Below are positions 37,103 through 45,914 of a stretch of 64,000 nt of DNA, piece after piece. The DNA lies in contig CAMXCT020004090.1 in the NCBI GenBank assembly GCA_947184155.2, positions 336,001 to 400,000 of the forward strand, read 5' to 3'. Under the pieces are notes generated by a model. That model did no database searches. It was not told the origin of the DNA and saw only the letters and a program-made list of their open reading frames with translations. Each line of letters opens with the position of its first letter. Within the stretch, counting starts at the first letter, position 1. Position numbers and translations under genes: made by a program. Source of the stretch: Cladocopium goreaui. Taxonomy: Eukaryota > Sar > Dinophyceae > Suessiales > Symbiodiniaceae.

Positions 37103-39142
37103 ATGGCAGGCTGCCGAGGTCTAGGACAGCAGCAGAAGAAGAGACATGGAGATGGAGACAATGGGATTGGTCGTGGTACTGGTGGGACTGTGGTTCCGGT
37201 CCACGTGTGGAACTACAGCACGACTGCAGTGCAAGGGCCTGGGACGTCGAATGGGGTCACGTCCTCCTCTGCCCAAGCTGAACCAGGGGCAGATCCCTGG
37301 CAAGATGGCAGGGATCCTTGGGGCACTGTGGGAACTGCACCCACGGGTACTACGTCAACCAGTTCCCCTACTACCTCCTCACCTGACTGGCGTGGAGCCG
37401 ACCATGAGCCTTGGAGATGGTCAGACCGAAGCTGGCAGCATAGGGGATGGCATGAAGGGAGCTGGAACAGCGGCTACAAGCCGGACTATGCAGACCCTCC
37501 ATCGTTTCCTGGATGGGGACACCGGAGGCTGTGGGTGCAAGCAATTAGACGCTGGGACAAGCAGACTGACGTCCCAGTCCATCGAAGAGCGGAGAAACTG
37601 CTTCGCACCCTGGGCTGGGAGATGCAGGTGGACTTTGAGCACCTGCCTGAGGACGTACTCACGTCCCCTGGCTATCTGGATGCGATCATTGAAGTGATGA
37701 ACAACAAGGCCGGCGTCCGGGAAGACGATGATCGAAGAAGGGCCTACAGGCAGGCCATAGTGGAGAATCAGCGTCGCAAAGACGAGACCCTAGCTCAGTT
37801 CTCAGTCAGACGGCTGCAGGACTTCAGGGCTGCTGCAGCATATGGCATCAGTCTTCCAGACGAGCTGAGGGCGATGTTACTTCGTGAAGGAGCTGGACTC
37901 TCTGACCAAAGCCAACAGAACCTCACAGCAATGACCCAGGGGCGAGAGAACGACCCCGATGCTGTGGCTCGCGCTTTGGGCAGAATGGATGTGCGGCATG
38001 ATCGCCTGACTGCCTACGCTGATGGCCCAACTTTGGAGTCCAACTACTTGGCTGAGGTTGACGACACGTCTGCCGATGAGGACGCGATTGACGAGTCCGA
38101 GGTCTTAAAGGAGCTAGAGCCCTTGGAGTTGAACGAGGACCAGATCACTGAAGTGTTTGCAGTGCTGGAGCAAAGACGCCGCTCTTGGCGTGAGAACAAG
38201 ATCTACAAGGCCAACATGAGAAAGGATCGTGGTTCCTTTGTGAAGGATGGGGGCAGCTCCTTTCCGAAGGGGCAGACTGGCGGCATCCCGGGGGCGGCAC
38301 GTGAGCCTCCCCGGGCCAAGCTCAACAGAGAGCAGCTCAAGAAGATCAGTCGCTGCAGACTGTGCGGAAAGAAGGGCCATTGGGCAGAAGACTGCAGTCA
38401 GCGGAAGAAGCCAGCTCCTGGTCCCACTGGCTTTGCATATGGTGGTGATGGAGGATGCTTCGCCCATTCTGCCTTTTCCTTTCTGAGTCTTTGTGAGCTT
38501 CGAGAGGCGGTGCACTCAGTGGTTGGTGGCTTGGATCAGTGGGCCTTTCTTTCATTACCACAAGGAGAGGCGATCATCGACACCGGGGCCACACAGGACC
38601 TTATCGGTGTTGCCGCCTTGACGAGCTTGAGCGAGAGCTTGAAGCTGGTTGGACTGCAGCCGATCAAAATTGATCGTCCGGTGGTGACTCCAGCCGGCAT
38701 CGGAGGTGCAGCAAAGGCACTTCATGCGGTGCTGATACCCATCTCCATGGAGCAGAACACTGGCGTCCTGGAAATGACGGTGCTGGATGGCAGCATACCA
38801 CCTTTGCTGTCAGTTGGATTCCTGGAGTTCCTGCGAACCAAGATGGACTTGGAGAAGAACACCATTTCGTTTGGGGCACTAGGCTTAGAACTTTTGATGA
38901 AAAAGCTTCCAACGGGACACCGTTCAATCTCCTTGAATGATTGGAAGGGGGGAAACTTCCCGATCCCGGAGGCTGTGATTACAAAGTATCAGCTGGCTGA
39001 CCACGCCTTCAACATTCCAGGCGTTTCTTGCGCGTACACAAAAGAGTCAGCTGACCGCAGTTTCAGCAAGGTTTTGAGAGAGAGAGAGACCAGGGTGTCA
39101 CTAACCAGGGAATTGAATTTGAGCCCAATGTCAAAGTTTTGA
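37103..39142 (+). CDS. Gag-protease (ORF1) of element 3
   Basis: From ATG 37103 the protein has 679 aa. The N-terminal third is Trp/Gly/Ser-rich. A helical gag core follows (AIRRWDKQTDVPVHRRAEK, then DDDRRRAYRQAIVENQRRKD), then a canonical CX2CX4HX4C knuckle (C418, C421, H426, C431) and an aspartic protease DTGA at 493. A second frame starts at ATG 37039, nearer the primer site, and also looks coding for about 50 codons (MDLDTLDEDIGDP), so a small indel near 37150 may have displaced the true N-terminus. The TGA at 39140-39142 lies 8 bases before the first ATG of ORF2, and the two frames overlap by about 88 nt. That layout suits reinitiation or a -1 shift. No canonical slippery heptamer is seen. 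Confidence 0.9.
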   Translation: MAGCRGLGQQQKKRHGDGDNGIGRGTGGTVVPVHVWNYSTTAVQGPGTSNGVTSSSAQAEPGADPWQDGRDPWGTVGTAPTGTTSTSSPTTSSPDWRGADHEPWRWSDRSWQHRGWHEGSWNSGYKPDYADPPSFPGWGHRRLWVQAIRRWDKQTDVPVHRRAEKLLRTLGWEMQVDFEHLPEDVLTSPGYLDAIIEVMNNKAGVREDDDRRRAYRQAIVENQRRKDETLAQFSVRRLQDFRAAAAYGISLPDELRAMLLREGAGLSDQSQQNLTAMTQGRENDPDAVARALGRMDVRHDRLTAYADGPTLESNYLAEVDDTSADEDAIDESEVLKELEPLELNEDQITEVFAVLEQRRRSWRENKIYKANMRKDRGSFVKDGGSSFPKGQTGGIPGAAREPPRAKLNREQLKKISRCRLCGKKGHWAEDCSQRKKPAPGPTGFAYGGDGGCFAHSAFSFLSLCELREAVHSVVGGLDQWAFLSLPQGEAIIDTGATQDLIGVAALTSLSESLKLVGLQPIKIDRPVVTPAGIGGAAKALHAVLIPISMEQNTGVLEMTVLDGSIPPLLSVGFLEFLRTKMDLEKNTISFGALGLELLMKKLPTGHRSISLNDWKGGNFPIPEAVITKYQLADHAFNIPGVSCAYTKESADRSFSKVLRERETRVSLTRELNLSPMSKF

Positions 39143-39150
39143 GAAAAGAA

Positions 39151-42100
39151 ATGCATGGTAGCTTTCATGGAAAACCTTGTGAAACTCCTTTGATCTCAGT
39201 TGTGCCAGCGTCAGCCGTCGGTGAGTCGAACATGTTGCAGTTTGAAAGGTATCAGGTCGTAGGTGAAAACGGAAACGAAGAAACAGACGGCATGAGGGTC
39301 TTTGAACATGAGGGTCGTGAGCATGAGCATGGTAGGAAGTGCGACATGAGGGTTTCATGGGATGGCCAGTCACTCACTCATCCAGATCATTTTCATCATT
39401 TGGTTTATCATCAGGCAGTTGCAGGTAGTGAGATTTGCCACGACACGACCATTCATGTTCCACGTCATGACATGTCCACGCATGTTTCACGCATGAAAAC
39501 GTCGCATGGGGCTGATCCACAGCACCAGCAGACTGGAAGTTCAAGTGACCACATGGGTGGTAAGCACAGCGTTGATCAATTCGAACCCCTGGCGTCTTGC
39601 AATGGAAGGCCGCTCTCGTACGAGCGACGGGACACCAGAGCAGAGAACGGTGCGCCGGCTGAATCTATGGGCGCGCCTGGTGGAGGAAATTGTCAGCACC
39701 TGGATTGTCCAAAAGAATCAATTCCTGATGCTGGCTCGGGCGGAGATGAACACCAAGGCCAATCATGCCAGCGCGATGAAGCAGCTGGTCCACCCAGGAC
39801 ATCAGGTGGGATCGTGCCTGCATCCTCGATCGCAGATCATCCACCGGTCCAATCAGTACGCCGCCTGGAGCGTATGTGGGAAGTGCAATGCCCGACTGAG
39901 GTACCAGTCCAAGAGGCTTCAAACCTCCACACCAAAGGCGAAGGCGGCTTCGACGAGGGCATCCGCCCCACTGGAGCCAATGTATCAACCAGTGGAGAGG
40001 CCTTCATCCACTCCAAGCAGGGCATCCCACGAGAATTCTCACCCAGCGAGCGAGTCGGATCAAATACTCCTGGAAGCCCTGCAGAGCTTTCAGCTTCAGA
40101 ACTCGCAGTTGGGTCAGGCGATCATGCAGGTGAACTACTCGCTCAGAGAACTTTCTCAGGGCCAGTCTCAGATGATCATGATGATGGGACAGGATTTGAA
40201 TCCTCATCTCGACCAGGTTGTCCCCGGCGAACAAGCCGGGTCCGACACGAGCATGCACGAGTGGGCGGTTCCGGAGACTGTGGAGGAGGACGAAGTACCA
40301 GATCATGTCTTCCAGAGCCTGGGCAACCCAAGCGAGCACATGTGAAGCTGAACTGGCCGGCGTGGATGCTGGCACTGGGGGTGACCACGTCCTCCAACAT
40401 TCTGACTTGGCAGCACTGCTCTTCCGATTTTCGGGAGATCTTGAATGCACATGGTGTGACTGATGAGTACTATATGTTTCAGTATGACTTGGGGCAGGGA
40501 TCCCTTGACGATGCGTTTCAATCTCATCCAATTCGTCTTTGTCCTAAAGAATTTCTAGGTGGACAAGAATGTCAAGATCCATGTGTATTAGCAGACTGCG
40601 CAGAATGTCAAGGCCCTAACGAATGTCAGGGTGATTCAGAATGTCCTGAAACTGCTCTACCTCATCGCTCTTTAGATTGTCTTCAGGAGGTGGATGTGGA
40701 GCTCAACCAGGAGCTGCGGGCTTTTCCCTCTTGGCTTCCGGAGTTTGTGCAGAGCAAGGAGCGTCATCTCCCAAGAGCAAGCTCACTGGAGGAGGACTCG
40801 TTTGATGGTTGGTGCACAATTTGGAGGAGGGTCGTGGACTTGCAGACCCTAGAAGTTCTTGAAGACAGTCCTGGACCTCACCAACCTTTGGACTTTCATC
40901 GACCTTTGGATTTATGGGTCTGTTGGTGGGGTCTGCCATTGGACTTTGTGGCACTGTCTTCCTTCTCCTCCAATGCATCTGATCCAGTACAAATCCCTCT
41001 CCCAGGAGAGGAAGGCCAGCCAGGCCGAATCATCTGGGCCTTCCATACAGACCAGATCGACCACGAGAGCATCAACATTGATAGTGAAGGACGGGGTGAA
41101 GTTGGAGCTGAATCAGACTTGAAGAGATGCGCCAACAATTTCATGACGATGTCAAAGCAGCGAAACACAGGTGGGGCTCAGCAGGTCGACTTTGTGGAAT
41201 TATTTTCCCCTCCAAGGGTCGCCCCTCATGCTATTGGACTTGGGCTGAGGGTCGACACCAAACAAGTCTTCGACCTCACCTCTGGCTGGGACGTTAGAAA
41301 GGAGGAACATCGTCGCAAATTCCGACAGTTCCAGAAGCAGAAGCGACCAGCTATGATGATGGCATCACCAGAGTGCAGGGCTTTTTCCCCGCTCATGGCG
41401 TTGAACAAGAACAAGATGAAGCCAGAGGATCTTCGTCGTCTCCTACATGAGGGACTGCTCATGTGGGATTTCTCCCTCGAGGCCATTGAGGAGCAGCTTT
41501 CTTCGGATGGTTGGTTTGGACTTGAACATCCAGGCCCTGCTTCATCATGGAAGTTGCCCAAGACTCAGAAGATGATCCGGCGCCCAGATGTGGCCCTCAT
41601 CAACTTCGACATGTGCGCCTGGGGTCTGCCTGTCACTCCTGATGGTAAGCTCTCACGAAAGACCACTAAGATAGCCACGAACAATCCATGGTTGGCCAGG
41701 GAACTTTTGAGGGCACAATGTGATGGACGACACCAGCACCGACACCTGATTGGGGGACTGCCTGTCTTGGCGCAGGAATATCCAGTTGCCCTCTGTCAAG
41801 CAATTGCCAGCAGCACTCGAGCCGCCGTAGCCTGCCAGCCAGTGCCATCCTTCCTGACCTGGGTCGATGAGGAAGGGGCGGTTCTTCGCAGCACTACAAC
41901 ATCATCTTCTTTTCATGGCTATGGGGAAGAAGGATCTGACGAAGAAGAGCCAGACCCCGACTCGACAGGCACTAGGGCATCTCCCCCTCCTCGTGTCTCG
42001 GAGTCTCAGAAGCGTCTGGTGCACAAGATCCATGTGAACACTGGTCATCCACCCAAGCATCGATTTCTCAGAGCTCTACGTGCTGCTGGAGCCCTTCCAC

Positions 42101-45100
42101 AAGTTCTCCACTATGTCCAATCAGAATACCAATGTGATGATTGTCAAATGAAGCAACGACCAGACTTCCACCGAAGGGCACAATTGCCACGAACGTTCTC
42201 CTTCAATAAGGTGGTCTGCATCGACTTCCTGTACCTGAAATGGCGTGACCTCAATGTGGCCATCCTCAACATGGTCGACCTGGGCACTGGCCTTCAGGTG
42301 GCAGTGCGATCTCCTCCTGCTGAGGGAACATCCGGTGGGACACCCACTGCTGAGAATGCCTGGAAGGTCTTCGTCAACTCATGGGTGAGATTTTACGGAG
42401 CTCCTCAGATGGTCATCTGCGATGCCGGGAACGAGTTCCGCGGCTACTTCGAGAGGAGCCTGGAGAACATGGGCATTTTGCAGCATGTGATCCACCCTGA
42501 GGCACCATGGGAGAACGGCAAGGCTGAGAGACATGGAGGATGGCTGAAGACCAGGTTAGAGAGGGAGATCCACAGTGGCAGGTCCGTGATCCAGACCATT
42601 GATGATTTGGATGAACTGCTGAGTGCCCTCACTTCCACAAAGAATAACTGGCTGAACAAGGGAGGCTTCACACCGTCTCAATTGGTCTTTGGGCAGATGT
42701 GCAGGATACCTGGAGAATTGCTCGCTGACGATGATCTCTCATTGCATGGACTTCAAGACGCCTATGACGACCCCATGGAGGTGGACGAAGCAGCAGGTGA
42801 GTATCGCCGACGACATGGCATACGAGAAAGAGCCCGTCAACTTGCCATGGAGCAATTCAGCAAGGATGCAATTCGCAATGCACAACATGCATCGACACAA
42901 CAGACTCGAAAGTGGGCACCTGGACAATGGGTCTATGTCTTCAGAAGGGCAAGGGCCAATCAAGAACTACATCTTCGCAACCGCTGGGTGGGACCAGGAC
43001 TAGTGATTCTCGACAACAACGGAACCACCTACGTGGCTATGCGATCTAGATTGTGGAGATGCAGTAGCTCACAATTGAGGGCGGCCTTACCCAGCGAGAT
43101 TCTGGGCAAGGACATTGCCAGTGATCCTGGCCTTGCAGCTCTTCTCCAACGAGTCGTCTCTGGGGCGCGAACTGGCGCGGTGGACGTGGCAAGAGAGGGA
43201 CCACCATCAAATGAAGGGCAATTAGCCCCTGTTGAGCGAGCTGAAGAAGGAGTACAACTTGGAGATGCGCTGCCCGGCTCCCTGGATTCCAATGAGCCAG
43301 TGCAGCATCAAGCCCCCCAAGTCACTCCTCCCATTCCTCATGGAATTCTTCCAGTTCCCTCCGAGCCAACTCCAGTTCCTCCGGCACCCCTGTCTTCTGG
43401 ACCTTCCTTCAGGAGATCATCTACCCAAGAACCTCACAGTGAGCCCGACATGCCACCAGTCACACTCCCTCCGCCAGGACTTGAAGCAATTCGAGAAGAA
43501 GAAGAAGAGGGAACAAGTTCTGGTGGTGAGACTCAAGAGCCCTCAGCTAAGGTTGCCAGGCTCAACAGTGAGGAGCCAGAACAACCCAGCGCGTCAGCCT
43601 CCTCGTCTGCCACCACGGAAGAGTCGGTCACTCGGGCTCCCGGCACTCCAGTCAGGAGGCTGCTGGAGAATATCCCGAGACAGACCATCACACCAGGAGA
43701 GCAGATCCAGAGGCCAGGAGTAGTTGAGACACTCTCCCAGCAGTTTGATCAAATGGCGCAGAGACACCTTCAAGAACAACAACAACAACAGCATCAAAGC
43801 TTCACATCACAGGGCTGGAGCGGCAGTTTCTTCAACTACTGCCGTGGAGATGAGGAGCTCACACTATCATCCTCTGGCCAATGGACTTTGATGGCCAAGA
43901 GGAATGATGAGATATCCCTTAAGGAGCTCTCAGCACAAGAAAGGAAGATGTTTGAAGAATCTGATGCACTGGAGTGGAGAAACATTCTCAAGACCAAAGC
44001 CGTCCGAGTCTTGACAGGAGCAGAGGCCGACAAGATCCGCAGAAAGTATCCGGATCGTATCATCAGCTCCCGCATGGTCCGAAGAAAGAAACCACTCCCA
44101 GAGCTCCACTCTTGGAAGGCAAAGAGCAGATGGTGTTTACATGGGCATCACGATCCCGACACAGGAACGTTGATGACTTATGCTCCGACACCCCAGAGTG
44201 AAGGGCTTATGCTATTCCTGCAGACCGGACTCAACCTGGATATGCTCTTCGCTTTCGCTGATGTGAAGAACGCTTTTTGCCAGAGCCATCCACTGAGGCG
44301 ACCCCGGGGGCCTATCTACGCTGAGCCTTGCGAAGGTCTTGGGTTACCTCCAGGAGCCTTGATTGCCATCGACATCCCGGTGTATGGACTTGATGATGCA
44401 CCTGCAGCTTGGCGAAACACGGTTGCTTCATTCCTAGTGGATGACCTGGGATGTGTCCGCAACATTGTGGAGCCATGCTGGTATTCTCTGTTTGACGATG
44501 GCGGCAACTGCTTAGCACAGATCTTAGTGGAGGTGGATGACTTCATCGTCGCAACAACTCCCAAGTTTTACCCAACACTTCAACAGAAGATGAAGGAGCG
44601 CTTTGATTTTGGGAAGTGGGAGGAGGGCTCTGCCGAGTATGCTGGAAGACGCATACGATGTACCGCTGATCATATCTTGGTCGATCAGTACAAGTACATT
44701 CACGAACAGATCCACCCCATCGCCTTGGCCAAAGGTCGCAGGTCTCAGCCCAATGAACCCTTGACTTCCGAGGAGTTCAGCGCTCTCCGGTCGTTGACCT
44801 ACAAGATCAACTGGGTGGCCAGAGAAACGCGTCCAGAGGCGGCTGGGCTGGCATCTATCACAGCCTCAAAGCTTCAGAGCGCCAAAGTCTCTGATCTTCT
44901 GATTGTCAACAAGTTTGTGAACTTCCTCCGCACTACAGCTGAGAGGCCACTGAAGATATGGCGATTTGACCCCAAGAACATGTGCTTCATCGTTTGCTCA
45001 GACGCAGGCGGCATCAACACGAAGGGGGCTGAGCTATTAGACGAAGAGGGCTTACCCTCGGACGCAACCCAAGGGGCCTGGATGGTGATGACTGCCGCTC

Positions 45101-45795
45101 ATCTTCCATGCGGCCAACAACAAGTCCAGGTCAGTCCAATTGCCTGGCGCAGTAGCAAGCTGAAGCGCAAGGTCTTTTCAACGTATGGTGGAGAAACTCA
45201 AGCCATGCTTCAGGGCGTCAATGAGGTGGACTGGTTGCAGATCATGTACCGCGACGCCACTTCCCACGATGTTCAACTTAGCAGCTGGAGGGCATCCCTC
45301 TCACCACATATGGTGGTCATTCGTGGCCAGTGCCAGATGGGAGGACGCCTCCAGCAATGCTCAGTGACGGATGCAAAATCACTATATGACTGCCTGCTAC
45401 GAGAACATCCCAGCGGAAAACAAGATCGCAAATCAGCACTTGAGCTAGCGATAGTGCTGAGAGATCTGCAAGAGACACAGTCCATGGTGAGGTGGGTTCC
45501 TCATCAAAAGATGGTAGTTGACTGCATGACACATGAAGATCCATTGCGAGCGAATGATGCGATGAATCATGTACTGAGAAGCGGCATTTTAAGCTTGGTA
45601 GATGTGTCAGAAGAACTGCAGGCCAGGAAGTCAGATCCAGCCTACAGAAAGCGTAGTCATGCTGCAAGTAGAGAGAGGTTGCTGAAGGAGTATCACAGCA
45701 GCTATGTACAGTATATGGCATCCTTGGTCAAAGATATTTGGGGGAGCTGTAAAGATTCACCATTGTGTTCCAATGTATCAATTGACCAAGGATGA
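39151..45795 (+). CDS. Pol (ORF2) of element 3: methyltransferase-like domain, integrase, RT, RNase H
   Basis: From ATG 39151 there are 2214 aa; the frame is open from 39055. The N-terminal 450 residues are low-complexity and overlap another ORF. Methyltransferase-like domain at about 677-900 (VELFSPP, PECRAF with C742, LEHP with E792, DMCAWGL, CDGRHQH, YPVALC). Integrase H961, H966, C995, C998 and D1025, D1091, E1126. A long Pro/Glu/Ser linker includes PPPGLE. RT D1704 (FADVKNAF) and EVDDF 1796-1797. RNase H D1951, E2015, D2074, D2124. The last 15 residues and the TGA are encoded by the 3' LTR. Protease is not in this ORF. Confidence 0.95.
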   Translation: MHGSFHGKPCETPLISVVPASAVGESNMLQFERYQVVGENGNEETDGMRVFEHEGREHEHGRKCDMRVSWDGQSLTHPDHFHHLVYHQAVAGSEICHDTTIHVPRHDMSTHVSRMKTSHGADPQHQQTGSSSDHMGGKHSVDQFEPLASCNGRPLSYERRDTRAENGAPAESMGAPGGGNCQHLDCPKESIPDAGSGGDEHQGQSCQRDEAAGPPRTSGGIVPASSIADHPPVQSVRRLERMWEVQCPTEVPVQEASNLHTKGEGGFDEGIRPTGANVSTSGEAFIHSKQGIPREFSPSERVGSNTPGSPAELSASELAVGSGDHAGELLAQRTFSGPVSDDHDDGTGFESSSRPGCPRRTSRVRHEHARVGGSGDCGGGRSTRSCLPEPGQPKRAHVKLNWPAWMLALGVTTSSNILTWQHCSSDFREILNAHGVTDEYYMFQYDLGQGSLDDAFQSHPIRLCPKEFLGGQECQDPCVLADCAECQGPNECQGDSECPETALPHRSLDCLQEVDVELNQELRAFPSWLPEFVQSKERHLPRASSLEEDSFDGWCTIWRRVVDLQTLEVLEDSPGPHQPLDFHRPLDLWVCWWGLPLDFVALSSFSSNASDPVQIPLPGEEGQPGRIIWAFHTDQIDHESINIDSEGRGEVGAESDLKRCANNFMTMSKQRNTGGAQQVDFVELFSPPRVAPHAIGLGLRVDTKQVFDLTSGWDVRKEEHRRKFRQFQKQKRPAMMMASPECRAFSPLMALNKNKMKPEDLRRLLHEGLLMWDFSLEAIEEQLSSDGWFGLEHPGPASSWKLPKTQKMIRRPDVALINFDMCAWGLPVTPDGKLSRKTTKIATNNPWLARELLRAQCDGRHQHRHLIGGLPVLAQEYPVALCQAIASSTRAAVACQPVPSFLTWVDEEGAVLRSTTTSSSFHGYGEEGSDEEEPDPDSTGTRASPPPRVSESQKRLVHKIHVNTGHPPKHRFLRALRAAGALPQVLHYVQSEYQCDDCQMKQRPDFHRRAQLPRTFSFNKVVCIDFLYLKWRDLNVAILNMVDLGTGLQVAVRSPPAEGTSGGTPTAENAWKVFVNSWVRFYGAPQMVICDAGNEFRGYFERSLENMGILQHVIHPEAPWENGKAERHGGWLKTRLEREIHSGRSVIQTIDDLDELLSALTSTKNNWLNKGGFTPSQLVFGQMCRIPGELLADDDLSLHGLQDAYDDPMEVDEAAGEYRRRHGIRERARQLAMEQFSKDAIRNAQHASTQQTRKWAPGQWVYVFRRARANQELHLRNRWVGPGLVILDNNGTTYVAMRSRLWRCSSSQLRAALPSEILGKDIASDPGLAALLQRVVSGARTGAVDVAREGPPSNEGQLAPVERAEEGVQLGDALPGSLDSNEPVQHQAPQVTPPIPHGILPVPSEPTPVPPAPLSSGPSFRRSSTQEPHSEPDMPPVTLPPPGLEAIREEEEEGTSSGGETQEPSAKVARLNSEEPEQPSASASSSATTEESVTRAPGTPVRRLLENIPRQTITPGEQIQRPGVVETLSQQFDQMAQRHLQEQQQQQHQSFTSQGWSGSFFNYCRGDEELTLSSSGQWTLMAKRNDEISLKELSAQERKMFEESDALEWRNILKTKAVRVLTGAEADKIRRKYPDRIISSRMVRRKKPLPELHSWKAKSRWCLHGHHDPDTGTLMTYAPTPQSEGLMLFLQTGLNLDMLFAFADVKNAFCQSHPLRRPRGPIYAEPCEGLGLPPGALIAIDIPVYGLDDAPAAWRNTVASFLVDDLGCVRNIVEPCWYSLFDDGGNCLAQILVEVDDFIVATTPKFYPTLQQKMKERFDFGKWEEGSAEYAGRRIRCTADHILVDQYKYIHEQIHPIALAKGRRSQPNEPLTSEEFSALRSLTYKINWVARETRPEAAGLASITASKLQSAKVSDLLIVNKFVNFLRTTAERPLKIWRFDPKNMCFIVCSDAGGINTKGAELLDEEGLPSDATQGAWMVMTAAHLPCGQQQVQVSPIAWRSSKLKRKVFSTYGGETQAMLQGVNEVDWLQIMYRDATSHDVQLSSWRASLSPHMVVIRGQCQMGGRLQQCSVTDAKSLYDCLLREHPSGKQDRKSALELAIVLRDLQETQSMVRWVPHQKMVVDCMTHEDPLRANDAMNHVLRSGILSLVDVSEELQARKSDPAYRKRSHAASRERLLKEYHSSYVQYMASLVKDIWGSCKDSPLCSNVSIDQG
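39506..40345 (+). CDS. ORF overlapping pol of element 3 in the +1 frame
   Basis: It is 279 codons starting at ATG 39506, wholly within pol and in the same frame as ORF1. It reads like protein: WARLVEEIVSTWIVQKNQFL, then an H...C...C segment (HRSNQYAAWSVCGKCNARLR) that could bind zinc, a Ser/Pro linker, and a Gln-rich helix (ILLEALQSFQLQNSQLGQ). The pol frame over these bases is Gly/Ser/His/Arg-rich without a fold. It is the counterpart of the overlap at 29381-30247 in element 2, although the two proteins do not look alike by eye. Confidence 0.6.
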   Translation: MGLIHSTSRLEVQVTTWVVSTALINSNPWRLAMEGRSRTSDGTPEQRTVRRLNLWARLVEEIVSTWIVQKNQFLMLARAEMNTKANHASAMKQLVHPGHQVGSCLHPRSQIIHRSNQYAAWSVCGKCNARLRYQSKRLQTSTPKAKAASTRASAPLEPMYQPVERPSSTPSRASHENSHPASESDQILLEALQSFQLQNSQLGQAIMQVNYSLRELSQGQSQMIMMMGQDLNPHLDQVVPGEQAGSDTSMHEWAVPETVEEDEVPDHVFQSLGNPSEHM

Positions 45796-45909
45796 ACATG
45801 TGAAACTGCCTTCTCGCCACCGCCGTGGCTCAAGGCCGAGAACCAAGGACGCTTGCGATGCCATGCGAGAAAACAGTCTCTTTGGCTTGGATCACCCGGT
45901 GCATCAACA
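45748..45909 (+). repeat. 3' LTR of element 3 (162 bp)
   Basis: Identical to 36855-37016, followed by TCAAG. Encodes the C-terminal 15 residues of pol. Confidence 0.97.
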
Positions 45910-45914
45910 TCAAG

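Larger units (their letters stand above)
36855..45909 (+). mobile_element. Ty1/copia-type LTR retrotransposon 3, complete
   Basis: The 9055-bp element has identical 162-bp LTRs beginning TGTAAAGATTC and ending CATCAACA, flanked by TCAAG on both sides (36850-36854 and 45910-45914). Same orientation as elements 1 and 2. ORF1 carries gag and protease; ORF2 carries the methyltransferase-like domain, integrase, RT and RNase H. TTTGGGGGAGC before the 3' LTR is a plausible polypurine tract. Identical LTRs mean very recent insertion, and it lies inside a host gene. Confidence 0.98.

Noticed and set aside
13033..45909. Bacterial or viral origin of the long ORFs
   Set aside because: TG...CA LTRs, 5-bp target duplications, a tRNA primer site and the integrase-before-RT order identify Ty1/copia retrotransposons.
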